This document shows, in pieces, positions 16,860 through 25,068 of a stretch of DNA of 64,000 nt (its first letter is position 1; each line of letters begins with the position of its first letter). The stretch comes from an uncultured Flavobacteriaceae bacterium. Lineage in GTDB: Bacteria; Bacteroidota; Bacteroidia; Flavobacteriales; Flavobacteriaceae. Under the pieces are notes generated by a model, which worked only from the letters and a program-made list of their open reading frames with translations, had not been told where the DNA came from and did not search any database. The translations under genes were made by a program, and so were the position numbers. The stretch lies in assembly GCA_905182295.1 (NCBI GenBank), contig CAJJAZ010000007.1:100175-164174 (forward strand). Reading direction: 5' to 3'.

Positions 16860-17600
16860 TTAAAAAGATTCATAACATTGACCACCTGTAGGATAATTAT
16901 CATAAGCACACAAAGCGGCCATGCCTATAGCAACTTGTGGAACAAAAGCTGTTGATATTGAAACAAAAAGCGATGTCCAGCCTCTTTTAGAGTAAACATC
17001 TTCCATACAATCCACTATAGCTTGTCCATATGATCCTTCAAAACATTTAAATCCACTTTTTATAATACCAAAAGAACTTTTTTTATTTATTGGTGATGAT
17101 TTAAATTTAATTTCTTTTGATATTTTGTTGAAGGTTACGCTCATTATTGATTTACCACTTAAACTAAAATATTCAATTTTTTTAATATTTTCAGAAAAAT
17201 TTAAAGTTTTAACATGAAACAAAGGTCTTATGACTCCATTCTCTTTTAAAAAACTAACACCATTATTTTCTGAATTATTTGGATTAATATTTTTTTGATT
17301 CACTATGATAAACTCTTTATCATCGATTTTATATGAATTGACATTATTAAAATCCAAATCGAACTCACTATTTTTGTTAATTAAATTTTCAGTAATTTTA
17401 GATTCATGCCATTTTTTAATCCTCTCTATATTTGCATTGTTAGTTTTATCAAATTGCAATTCATTAAGAGGATGTTCAATTATGTTTTCTGATCTTTGAT
17501 TTTTATCCAATACATTAAGCTCCGTTGTTGATTCATTGGAACAACTTACTAAAAAGATTAAGATACAAGTTAAACTACTTTTTAAGAAAATATTTTTCAT
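16860..17600 (-). CDS. Lipoprotein with Cys-containing hydrophobic C-terminus, unrecognised
   Basis: A 246-residue lipoprotein. The signal ends in IFLVSC with the modified Cys at residue 20. Residues 21-180 are hydrophilic, rich in Asn, Lys, Ile and Glu, without a known motif. The last 65 residues differ sharply: four cysteines (186, 198, 231, 242) flank a hydrophobic, Ala- and Gly-containing stretch at about 209-232, and the chain ends in GGQCYESF. Such a tail could be disulphide-bonded and membrane-active. The gene is AT-rich and lies directly before a small membrane protein gene. I know no family for it. A bacteriocin-like or contact toxin, or simply a surface protein of unknown role, are all possible. 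Confidence 0.65.
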   Translation of the reverse strand: MKNIFLKSSLTCILIFLVSCSNESTTELNVLDKNQRSENIIEHPLNELQFDKTNNANIERIKKWHESKITENLINKNSEFDLDFNNVNSYKIDDKEFIIVNQKNINPNNSENNGVSFLKENGVIRPLFHVKTLNFSENIKKIEYFSLSGKSIMSVTFNKISKEIKFKSSPINKKSSFGIIKSGFKCFEGSYGQAIVDCMEDVYSKRGWTSLFVSISTAFVPQVAIGMAALCAYDNYPTGGQCYESF

Positions 17601-17761
17601 CTTGATTAATTTAATTTAAGGTAAAAATGCGCCTTAATGTTACTATCAAAATAAAAATATGGGATTAAGTATTTATTGATACTCTAATCTGTTTAAAAGC
17701 ATACATTTAAGGATTAAATGTATTTGAAGTAGTATTATTTAGTAGTTATAGATAAGAAATC

Positions 17762-18238
17762 CTACAACTTAGGCATTTCTTCCTCTTTCTTTTGACGCTG
17801 TTCGTTTCGGTTTTTGCGGTAAAGGCTCATGAGGTGTCTTCTAAAGCCTTCTTCTACATGAACGAGTGCTAATGCTTTTTTGGCGGGTAGAACGCCTTTG
17901 AGCGCCTTGAACATTTTTTGAAGTGAAGCTTCTTCGCTGCTTTTTTTACTGAGATATTCAGATAGTTTGTCCCCAGCTTCTGATTCATTCAATTCATCTG
18001 CTTTGAGAATACGGTGGTTCATATTCTTTCGCATATAAGAGTACATTTCTATCTGAACTGTTTCGTGTTGGTTGTAGATGGGCCAGAATTTTTCTGCTTC
18101 TTCAGGGCTCAAGGCTAAGTGCTCTGTAAAGTATGCCACTTTCAGGGTTTTAATTTTTTCTAAGTCTTCCTTGGATTGGGCTGTATTTATCTGGCTGGAT
18201 CCAAAGGCCAATAGGCACATAATCAACATCTTATTCAT
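17762..18238 (-). CDS. Exported Spy/CpxP-like protein of an ECF sigma cassette
   Basis: A protein of about 158 residues with an N-terminal signal peptide (hydrophobic MNKMLIMCLLAF, cleavage near NTAQS). The mature part is helical and highly charged. It carries the pattern LALSPEEAEKFWPIYNQHE, which is common in small Bacteroidota periplasmic proteins encoded next to ECF sigma factors, and ends in a strongly charged helix RKNRNEQRQKKEEE. By analogy with Spy and CpxP it may be a periplasmic chaperone or stress sensor. The start may be ATG 18238 or ATG 18244; both overlap the end of the preceding gene by 8-14 bases, which indicates coupled translation. It is the third gene of the sigma cassette. 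Confidence 0.75.
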   Translation of the reverse strand: MNKMLIMCLLAFGSSQINTAQSKEDLEKIKTLKVAYFTEHLALSPEEAEKFWPIYNQHETVQIEMYSYMRKNMNHRILKADELNESEAGDKLSEYLSKKSSEEASLQKMFKALKGVLPAKKALALVHVEEGFRRHLMSLYRKNRNEQRQKKEEEMPKL

Positions 18239-18782
18239 AGTCATTTGGATTAAATTCTATTGCTTCTATAGGGTGTAACTGTGTATTTAAATAGTCTTCG
18301 AGCCCTTCGCTTAGCGGACTGTTCTCTGCCCATTGTGTGGAATTGTCATCTATAAATTCAGCCATGTCATAAGCGGTAATCGCATCTGTGGCATAGTCCC
18401 AATACTGGTCTATAGCAGCAACATCCATAGTGTCTAAACTATCAGTAGGAGACTTAAAAATAAAAGGAGTGCTTAGTAAAAACACCAACATTGCTGCTGC
18501 TGCCAAGGCTGGTTGTACCCAAGACATTGAAATGACTTTAGGATTGTGTTCAAAAGGCTGCTCTGGAGGAATATTTTGACCAAACTTTTCTAACAGCGCT
18601 TCTTCTGGCAGGGAAACGGTAAAATTTATCAGATACTGCGCTGGTGTTTTAAATGGATCCTGAAACTCAGAAGACCCACTACTGTCTTTAGCCCTAAGGT
18701 CTTTGGGAACAGATACCTTAAATGCCTCGAAAAAGTTTTCGGGCGTTTTAAAAGGTGAGGATGCTTTGTTTTCAGGTTTCAT
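18231..18782 (-). CDS. Single-span membrane protein, probable anti-sigma factor
   Basis: A 183-residue protein with one membrane segment at about residues 97-116 (PALAAAAMLVFLLSTPF) and hydrophilic parts on both sides. The N-terminal part contains two copies of a short motif, PFKTPENFFEAFKVSVP and PFKTPAQYLINFTVSLP. Related FKTPxxYF motifs occur in many Bacteroidota proteins encoded beside ECF sigma factors. The position between a sigma factor gene (30 bases upstream) and an exported protein gene (overlapping) fits an anti-sigma factor or a membrane partner of one. No zinc-binding HxxxCxxC motif is present, so it is not a classic ZAS-type anti-sigma factor. The function is inferred from context. 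Confidence 0.65.
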   Translation of the reverse strand: MKPENKASSPFKTPENFFEAFKVSVPKDLRAKDSSGSSEFQDPFKTPAQYLINFTVSLPEEALLEKFGQNIPPEQPFEHNPKVISMSWVQPALAAAAMLVFLLSTPFIFKSPTDSLDTMDVAAIDQYWDYATDAITAYDMAEFIDDNSTQWAENSPLSEGLEDYLNTQLHPIEAIEFNPNDYE

Positions 18783-18812
18783 ATTAGTAAGACGTTATTT
18801 TTTTACTTTGGT

Positions 18813-19352
18813 TTAATTCGAGCTCAGGTATTTTTTTAGTTTTTGAATTGCTAGGTGATAGGACGTTTTAAGTGCCCCTTCAGAAGTGTCTAGTATTTCA
18901 GACATTTGTGCGTAGGGCATTTCTTGATAGTAACGCATATTAAAAACCAATTTTTGCTTCTCGGGCAGGCTGGCAATGGCTTTTTGTAAAGAGAGCGCTA
19001 TGTGGTCTCCCTCAAAATAGACATCGGCCGTGAGGCCTTCTAATTGTTTTTCTTGATATTCTCCCAAGGGAACGCCTCCTTTTTGAGCCTCGATTTTTAA
19101 ATAAGTAAGGGCTTCATTGGTCGCAATTCGGTACATCCAGGAGAACAATTTACTATCGCCTTTGAAACCATCTAGATTTCTAAATACCTTAATGAAGGTA
19201 TTCTGAAGGACGTCGTCTGCGAAATCGTGTTGGAGTACAATCCTTCGGATATGCCAATAGAGACGCTCTTTATAGGTCTCTACCAAAATAGTAAAGGCTT
19301 TTTCAGAGCGAATGGGATTTTTAAGGGCTTCTATGAGGGCTAATTCTTCCAA
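18813..19352 (-). CDS. ECF-type RNA polymerase sigma factor
   Basis: A 179-residue sigma-70 family factor of the extracytoplasmic function group. Region 2 is visible as DDVLQNTFIKVFRNLDGFKGDSKLFSW with the aromatic core of the -10 contact helix, and region 4 as SLPEKQKLVFNMRYYQEMPYAQMSEIL followed by EGALKTSYHLAIQKLKK, the helix-turn-helix for the -35 box. Start: TTG at 19352, since an in-frame TGA lies directly upstream and the next Met is in region 4. The next two genes code for a membrane protein and an exported protein, the usual layout of a cell-envelope stress cassette. Confidence 0.9.
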   Translation of the reverse strand: MEELALIEALKNPIRSEKAFTILVETYKERLYWHIRRIVLQHDFADDVLQNTFIKVFRNLDGFKGDSKLFSWMYRIATNEALTYLKIEAQKGGVPLGEYQEKQLEGLTADVYFEGDHIALSLQKAIASLPEKQKLVFNMRYYQEMPYAQMSEILDTSEGALKTSYHLAIQKLKKYLSSN

Positions 19353-19467
19353 TCAATTGTTGTCTGATACTAAGATACCACAATAGGTAAAAGGTTTAAT
19401 ACAGCTTTTAAAATACTGTTGGTTTTTAGCGTTTTCAGTCCTTTCAGTCTCTTGCTTATTTTCGTTT

Positions 19468-21288
19468 CTATGCAAGTGTCTGCAAGGTCACTAACTTGTG
19501 GTAATGGCCCTTTTGGTTTAAAAGTGCTTGGTGGGTGCCCTGCTCGATAATTTTTCCTTGCTGCATAACCACAATGAGTTGGGCATGTTGGATGGTGGAA
19601 AGTCTGTGGGCAATGACAATTGAAGTCCTGTTTTTCATGAGGGTTTCTAAGGCATCTTGTACCAGCTTTTCACTTTCAGTATCTAGGGCAGAGGTAGCCT
19701 CATCTAAGATCATTAATGGCGGGTTTTTTAAAATGGCCCGGGCAATAGATATTCTTTGTTTTTGTCCGCCACTGAGCTTGTTTCCTGAATCTCCAATATT
19801 GGTGTGGTAGCCTTCCTTAAACTGACTAATAAATTCGTGACAATTGGCCAGTTTGGCTGCAGCTATAATGTCTTCTTCAGATGCGTCTGGTTTTCCGAGC
19901 GCTATATTGTTTAAAATACTGTCATTGAACAGTAAGGCGTCTTGAGAAACAAGCCCCATTAGTTTTCTGAGGTGGGGGAGTGGTACTTCATTGATGGGGG
20001 TACCATCTATGGTAATACTTCCTTTTTGTGGGTCGTAGAAGCGCATGAGTAAATTGGCTAAAGTACTCTTACCACTTCCTGATTGTCCTACCAAAGCCAC
20101 TGTTTGCCCCTTGGTGACCTTTAGGTTAAAATGGTCCAAAACCAATTCTTTGTCATAAGAGAAGGATAGGTCTTTGAATTCTATTGCTTCATGAATGGTT
20201 TCTATCTCTTTTTGACTAGAAATATCTAGTGGGTTTTTTGCTTCCAGTATTTCCAATACCCTTGCAGCGGCGGCATTTCCTTTTTTAACACCATAACTCG
20301 CTTTACTCATCGCTTTGGCAGGGGTGAGTATTTGGTAGGCCAAAGACATATAGGTAATAAATAATTCTGGCTTTAAACTGCCTTCTACCAAGACCATTCT
20401 ACCTCCGTACCACAATAGGATCCCAATTACGGTAATGCCTAAAAATTCAGAGGAGGGTGAGGCTAAGTTTTGGCGGTTTAGTAGGCTGTTTGAGAATTTG
20501 TAAAAACGCTGGGTGGAGGCTTTAAATTTATCTGAAAAAAGCGGTTCTGCAGTAAAGGCTTTAATGATTTTCAGACCCCCTAGAGTTTCTTCTACAATAG
20601 ATAAAAAATGGCCTTGTTCTTCTTGAACTCTGTCAGATTTTTTCTTCAATGATTTTCCCAATAAGGAGATGAGGTATCCTGAAATGGGTAGAAATACAAA
20701 TACAAACAAGGTGAGCTTGGCACTCATGATAAGCATGGCTGTAATAGTAAAAAGAATGGTTAATGGTTCCCTAACGACCAATTCTAAAACCGATAAAAAG
20801 GAGTGTTGTATCTCCAGAACATCTGAAGAAATTCGGGCCATAGTATCTCCCTTTCGCTTCTCTGAATAGAAGCCTAAAGGCAGTGAAATACTCTTGTCAT
20901 AAAGCGCGTTTCTTAGGTCTTTGAGCACTCCGTTTCTCAGAAATGTAATGAAGTACATGGCCAAATAACCAAATAGGTTTTTTAGAAAAAACATCCCTAT
21001 AACGAGTCCTACCATGAATAAAAGGGCAGTTCCTTCTCCCTCAGAGGCCTTTTGAGTGACAAAGTAGTTTAAGGCTTGTTCTACATATACTTTTGTGTTG
21101 GAAATACCTTGCCAATTTGGGGGGGTGTATAAAGCTTCTGTTTGCTTGAATAAAACAGACAGCATGGGGAATAAAGAGACCATGGCTAAGGTGCCGAATA
21201 AGGCATAAAAAATATTGGCGATAATGTTTAATACCGCATACTTTTTGTAAGGTCTTGCATAACGCAATATTTTTTTAAAATACTCCAT
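19468..21288 (-). CDS. ABC transporter, fused permease/ATPase of the MsbA type
   Basis: A 606-residue half-transporter working as a dimer in the inner membrane. Residues 1-340 carry six membrane helices of the type I exporter fold. The ATPase domain follows with Walker A GQSGSGKST at about 401-409, signature LSGGQKQRISIARAI, Walker B LMILDEATSALD and the His switch in VIAHRLST. The length and the family match lipid or glycolipid flippases (MsbA, PglK) and multidrug exporters. It lies 39 bases after a phosphohexomutase gene and near a membrane-linked glycosyltransferase, so export of lipid A or a lipid-linked glycan is a reasonable guess, but the substrate is not proven. It is the last gene of a probable DUF4199-glycosyltransferase-mutase-ABC operon. 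Confidence 0.88.
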   Translation of the reverse strand: MEYFKKILRYARPYKKYAVLNIIANIFYALFGTLAMVSLFPMLSVLFKQTEALYTPPNWQGISNTKVYVEQALNYFVTQKASEGEGTALLFMVGLVIGMFFLKNLFGYLAMYFITFLRNGVLKDLRNALYDKSISLPLGFYSEKRKGDTMARISSDVLEIQHSFLSVLELVVREPLTILFTITAMLIMSAKLTLFVFVFLPISGYLISLLGKSLKKKSDRVQEEQGHFLSIVEETLGGLKIIKAFTAEPLFSDKFKASTQRFYKFSNSLLNRQNLASPSSEFLGITVIGILLWYGGRMVLVEGSLKPELFITYMSLAYQILTPAKAMSKASYGVKKGNAAAARVLEILEAKNPLDISSQKEIETIHEAIEFKDLSFSYDKELVLDHFNLKVTKGQTVALVGQSGSGKSTLANLLMRFYDPQKGSITIDGTPINEVPLPHLRKLMGLVSQDALLFNDSILNNIALGKPDASEEDIIAAAKLANCHEFISQFKEGYHTNIGDSGNKLSGGQKQRISIARAILKNPPLMILDEATSALDTESEKLVQDALETLMKNRTSIVIAHRLSTIQHAQLIVVMQQGKIIEQGTHQALLNQKGHYHKLVTLQTLA

Positions 21289-21327
21289 GTTTTTTTATCA
21301 AATATGGGTCGCTATTCACGCGAAATG

Positions 21328-23037
21328 TTACAAGGCTATTTCCTTGAGTATATTGTTGATTTTTAAGTCTAAGACTGCTTTAACAGTAGGGTAGTTCTCC
21401 GCTCGGTCTAAGGGCGTATTTACGCTAATATAAAACTTTATTTTAGGTTCTGTCCCTGAGGGTCTTGCCGCAAGTTTTGTGCCGTGCTCGGTAGTGTAAA
21501 TTAGCACGTTAGATGCAGGAAGCGCTATTTTTTGAATTTCTTTTGTCTTTAGGTTGGTGGCTGCTCCATTTAGATAATCATGTACCCATAGCACTTTTTC
21601 TCCATCGATAGTTTCTAGCGGTTGTTCTCTGAGACGTTTCATGTTATTCTCAATAGCGATACTCCCTTCTTTTCCTTTTTTGGTGATGGAAATTAAATGC
21701 TCCTGGTAACAACCGTATTCTAGATAAAGCGCAATGAGCTCCTCCATGAGCGTATTTCCTTTTGCTTTAGCAAAACTGGCCATTTCACAGGCTAAAAGAC
21801 TGGCAGTAACAGCGTCTTTGTCTCTTACAAAGTCTCCCACCATAAATCCAAAACTCTCTTCTCCACCCCCTATAAAGTATTGGTCTGGGTGTTTTTTAAT
21901 CACATCTGCTATCCATTTAAAACCCGTCAATGTAGTCTTGCATTCAATATGATAAGCCGCCGCCATAGCATCCATCATGGGCGTGGAAACGATGGTAGAA
22001 GCTATATAGTCAGAGGCTAGTAAGCCTTGCTCTTTTCTTTTTCCCAATAAAAAAGCAGTCATTAATACCATACATTGGTTTCCATTGAGTAGTTGCAGCT
22101 TTCCGTCTAAACCTCTGACGGCTACGCCTAATCGGTCACTGTCTGGATCTGTTCCAATAACAATGTCTGCTTGGGTTTCTTCTCCTAAAGCTAAAGCCAT
22201 AGCCAAGGCTTCTGGCTCCTCAGGGTTTGGAGAGCTAACTGTGGGGAAATCTCCATTTGGCTCAGCCTGCTCTTTGACAATATTTATAGTATATCCAGCT
22301 TTCTCTAGTACGGCTGGAATGGCTGTAATAGCGGTGCCGTGGAGCGAGGTAAATACAATGTTTAATGCTTTTTTATTGGGCGCATTAAAGTTTGCTTGGG
22401 CGCAGCTTTGCGTTATAAATGCCTTATCTACTGCAGGATCTATTGTTTTTATAAAAGCTTTGTTGGGTGTAAAATGAATGGCGTCAAAAGATACAGATTC
22501 AATTTCTTTAATAATATCTTGGTCTTCCGGCGGGACTATTTGCCCGCCATCTGTCCAGTATACTTTGTATCCATTGTATTCTGGTGGATTGTGAGAAGCG
22601 GTCAGTACAATTCCTGCATGGCATTTTAAATGCTTTAGGGTAAATGATAGAGCGGGCGTTGTTCTGAGCTCAGGAAACAAATGAGCCGTAATATGGTTGG
22701 CAGAAAATACATTCGCTACAATTTGCGCCAAGGAGTCGCTTTGGTGCCTGCAATCATAAGCGATGGCTACCGAAAGATTTTGGTTTGGATACTGTTTTTT
22801 GAGGTAATTAGAAATACCCTGAGTGTTTTTGCCTAATGTGTAGGCATTAATCCTATTGGGACCTACCCCCATGAGTCCACGCATTCCACCTGTTCCAAAG
22901 GCTAGGTTTTTATAAAAAGCGTCTTCGAGTTCTAAAGGATTTTTAGTAGCTAATTGCGCTACTTCCTTTTGAGTCTGATCGTCAAAAGGTGCTTTTTTCC
23001 AAGCGGCTATTTCTTTCTCTATTTGGGCTGTGCTCAT
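21328..23037 (-). CDS. Phosphoglucomutase / phosphomannomutase family
   Basis: A 569-residue alpha-D-phosphohexomutase that moves phosphate between C1 and C6 of a hexose. The phosphoserine is Ser148 in TASHNPPEYNGYK. The metal-binding loop is DPDSDRLGVAV, the sugar-binding loop GGGEESFGF, and the phosphate-binding loop RPSGTEPKIKFY near the C-terminus. The length agrees with the PGM2-like group of about 570 residues found in Bacteroidota and Firmicutes rather than the shorter ManB/GlmM groups. The gene follows the glycosyltransferase gene by 9 bases and precedes the ABC exporter gene by 39, so supply of an activated sugar for envelope glycans is a likely role beside central sugar metabolism. 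Confidence 0.9.
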   Translation of the reverse strand: MSTAQIEKEIAAWKKAPFDDQTQKEVAQLATKNPLELEDAFYKNLAFGTGGMRGLMGVGPNRINAYTLGKNTQGISNYLKKQYPNQNLSVAIAYDCRHQSDSLAQIVANVFSANHITAHLFPELRTTPALSFTLKHLKCHAGIVLTASHNPPEYNGYKVYWTDGGQIVPPEDQDIIKEIESVSFDAIHFTPNKAFIKTIDPAVDKAFITQSCAQANFNAPNKKALNIVFTSLHGTAITAIPAVLEKAGYTINIVKEQAEPNGDFPTVSSPNPEEPEALAMALALGEETQADIVIGTDPDSDRLGVAVRGLDGKLQLLNGNQCMVLMTAFLLGKRKEQGLLASDYIASTIVSTPMMDAMAAAYHIECKTTLTGFKWIADVIKKHPDQYFIGGGEESFGFMVGDFVRDKDAVTASLLACEMASFAKAKGNTLMEELIALYLEYGCYQEHLISITKKGKEGSIAIENNMKRLREQPLETIDGEKVLWVHDYLNGAATNLKTKEIQKIALPASNVLIYTTEHGTKLAARPSGTEPKIKFYISVNTPLDRAENYPTVKAVLDLKINNILKEIAL

Positions 23038-23046
23038 AAGATAAAA

Positions 23047-24003
23047 CTACTGCTTTTTAAAAGCAGTAGTCTCTTTAATATTATAATGTACTTGGTCTTT
23101 TTGTTGTCGGATCATAATCTCTCCAAGGAAGCCGGCTAAAAACAGTTGGGTCCCTAATATCATGGCAGTGAGGGATATGTAGAATTCAGGTCTGTTGGTA
23201 ATTAATCTACCACTAGGATGAATGAATAATTTATCTATCCCTAAATAGAAGGCAAATCCAAACCCAATAAAAAACATCACCACACCCCAGGCGCCAAATA
23301 AATGCATGGGTCTTTTGCCAAACGTAGATAAAAACCAAATAGTGATTAAATCTAAAAAGCCGTTGATGAATCTACTCATACCAAATTTTGTTTTGCCATA
23401 TTTTCTGGCTTTGTGTTGTACAATTTGTTCTCCTATTTTGTGAAAGCCTGCATTTTTAGCCAATACAGGAATGTATCTGTGCATTTCACCAGATACTTCT
23501 ATGTTTTTGACTACCTCCAGTTTGTAGGCTTTTAAACCACAATTAAAATCATTTAGGGATAGACCAGATGTTTTTCTAGCGGCCCAATTAAATAATTTTG
23601 ATGGAATGTTTTTGGTGAAGAGGTGGTCGTATCGTTTCTTTTTCCAACCGGAGACTAAGTCTAGTCCCTGCGTGCTAATGGCTTTATGCAGTGCAGGAAT
23701 TTCTTCTGGAGAATCTTGAAGGTCCGCATCCATAGTAATGACTACCTGACCTTTTACTGCTTTGAACCCAGCATGAAGTGCTTGAGATTTGCCGTAATTG
23801 GCTGTAAAACGAATCCCTTTTACTTGTGGGTATTTTTCACTTATAGATGTTATAATAGCCCATGATTGGTCTGTGCTGCCGTCATCTATAAATAGAACTT
23901 CATATAAAAAATGATTGGATTGCATCACTGATGCAATCCAATCATGTAATTCTAATATAGAGTCTTCCTCATTTAAAAGAGGAATTACAATAGAAATATC
24001 CAT
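23047..24003 (-). CDS. Family 2 glycosyltransferase with C-terminal membrane helices
   Basis: A 318-residue enzyme of the GT2 family, close to dolichyl-phosphate mannose synthase, ArnC and GtrB. The N-terminal GT-A fold starts with ISIVIPLLNEEDSI, the UDP/GDP site is FIDDGSTDQSW, and the metal-binding DxD motif is Asp92-Asp94 in MDADLQD. Two membrane segments near residues 230-260 and 270-300 anchor the protein, as in enzymes that pass a sugar to a polyprenyl phosphate on the inner face of the membrane. The sugar is not known. It stands 43 bases after the DUF4199 gene and 9 bases before the phosphohexomutase gene. Confidence 0.88.
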   Translation of the reverse strand: MDISIVIPLLNEEDSILELHDWIASVMQSNHFLYEVLFIDDGSTDQSWAIITSISEKYPQVKGIRFTANYGKSQALHAGFKAVKGQVVITMDADLQDSPEEIPALHKAISTQGLDLVSGWKKKRYDHLFTKNIPSKLFNWAARKTSGLSLNDFNCGLKAYKLEVVKNIEVSGEMHRYIPVLAKNAGFHKIGEQIVQHKARKYGKTKFGMSRFINGFLDLITIWFLSTFGKRPMHLFGAWGVVMFFIGFGFAFYLGIDKLFIHPSGRLITNRPEFYISLTAMILGTQLFLAGFLGEIMIRQQKDQVHYNIKETTAFKKQ

Positions 24004-24046
24004 TAGTGTACTAAAGAATTAATTTTCTCAAAAGTACAATTTATAT

Positions 24047-24562
24047 TTATGCTTGAGCGTCTTTCTTTAAGATCAATCCGCCTAATAGTCCAATGATTAA
24101 ACCGCCAAATGCATTAAAAATAAGCATGAATGGGTAGGCTACCCAGAAAAACTTCGCTTGCTGGTCTGTGATCATGTCTAATTGTTCGTTAGAAATGGTA
24201 GGATTGCTTTCTATCATAGTAGCTCTAGTGAGTTCTCCAGTTTTAGCTATAAAATCTGGTTCAATAAAGTTGACCAATACAATAGTGAAAACGATAGAAT
24301 AAATAGCGGCTATAACAGAACTACCTGTGCCTATTTTTAAAGCTTGTTTTAGGGTTAAGCTTCCGTTTTCTTTTCTAAAATTAAAGATTCCTAAAATTAC
24401 AGCACCGACTAAAATAGCGATGCTTACGATTGTTTTTCCACTGCCTTGATCGTATAACATATCTAGAGAGATAAGCATAAAACTAAAGACAACACTAACT
24501 ATACCAGCAATAGAACCATAAGTAAATGAGAATTTCCCAATGTTTGGACTGTTTGTTTCCAT
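24047..24562 (-). CDS. DUF4199 membrane protein
   Basis: A 171-residue integral membrane protein with four predicted spans, about residues 10-32, 43-60, 78-98 and 140-165. A longer loop between spans three and four contains Asn-, Glu- and Asp-rich sequence. The pattern FTYGSIAGI at the N-terminus, the short middle part LTLKQALKIG, and the C-terminal GGLIIGLLGGLILKK correspond to the DUF4199 family of Bacteroidota, which has no known function. It is the first gene of the probable glycosyltransferase-mutase-ABC operon and divergent from rpmE2. A role near lipid-linked sugar traffic is only suggested by the neighbours. Confidence 0.78.
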   Translation of the reverse strand: METNSPNIGKFSFTYGSIAGIVSVVFSFMLISLDMLYDQGSGKTIVSIAILVGAVILGIFNFRKENGSLTLKQALKIGTGSSVIAAIYSIVFTIVLVNFIEPDFIAKTGELTRATMIESNPTISNEQLDMITDQQAKFFWVAYPFMLIFNAFGGLIIGLLGGLILKKDAQA

Positions 24563-24666
24563 GTTTATTTTAATTAAAATGATTTGTGATTAGTTAGTAA
24601 AAGTAATCTGTTTTTTGTTACAATTCAAATAAGATATTTTATTTTGTATTTTTGTAGCAGATTCGT

Positions 24667-24696
24667 TGTAAGTTTATGAAAAAGTATTAAATTTGC
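24667..24696 (+). promoter_or_regulatory. Promoter of rpmE2
   Basis: TTG at 24667-24669, a 19-base spacer and TAAATTTG at 24689-24696: a full match to the Bacteroidota housekeeping promoter. Transcription should begin near 24703, about 30 bases before the L31 start codon. Confidence 0.85.
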
Positions 24697-24733
24697 ACTT
24701 CTAAAATTACAATACAGAATTAAGTTAAATATC

Positions 24734-24985
24734 ATGAGAAAAGGAATTCACCCGGATAATTACAGATTAATTGCTTTCAAAGACATGTCTAATGAAGAGG
24801 TTTTTTTAGCTAAATCTGCTGCTGAAACAAAAGAAACTTTAGAAATAGATGGTGTTGAGTATCCAGTAATAAAAATGGAAATTTCAAGGACTTCCCATCC
24901 GTTCTACACTGGTAAAGCTAAATTAGTAGATACAGCTGGACGTATTGACAAGTTCAAGAATAAATACGATAAGTTTAAGAAATAA
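24734..24985 (+). CDS. rpmE2: 50S ribosomal protein L31, type B
   Basis: An 83-residue ribosomal protein beginning [19 protein letters not shown] and containing [12 protein letters not shown], the L31 signature. It has no cysteine at all, so it is the zinc-free type B form (also called YtjA or RpmE2), which replaces the zinc-binding form when zinc is scarce in bacteria that have both. Whether this genome has a second L31 cannot be seen here; many Bacteroidota have only this one. It has its own promoter and a strong terminator and forms a single-gene unit. Confidence 0.96.
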   Translation: MRKGIHPDNYRLIAFKDMSNEEVFLAKSAAETKETLEIDGVEYPVIKMEISRTSHPFYTGKAKLVDTAGRIDKFKNKYDKFKK

Positions 24986-25008
24986 ACCACTTAAGCTGAA
25001 AGACATTG

Positions 25009-25039
25009 AGTCACGTTCTGTACCTTTCAGAACGTGACT
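25009..25039 (+). terminator. Terminator of rpmE2
   Basis: A perfect 12-bp stem (25009-25020 with 25028-25039), a seven-base loop and a following T tract. It lies about 25 bases after the L31 stop. Confidence 0.92.
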
Positions 25040-25068
25040 TTTTTTTTAACCCATTTTGAATCAATTAT

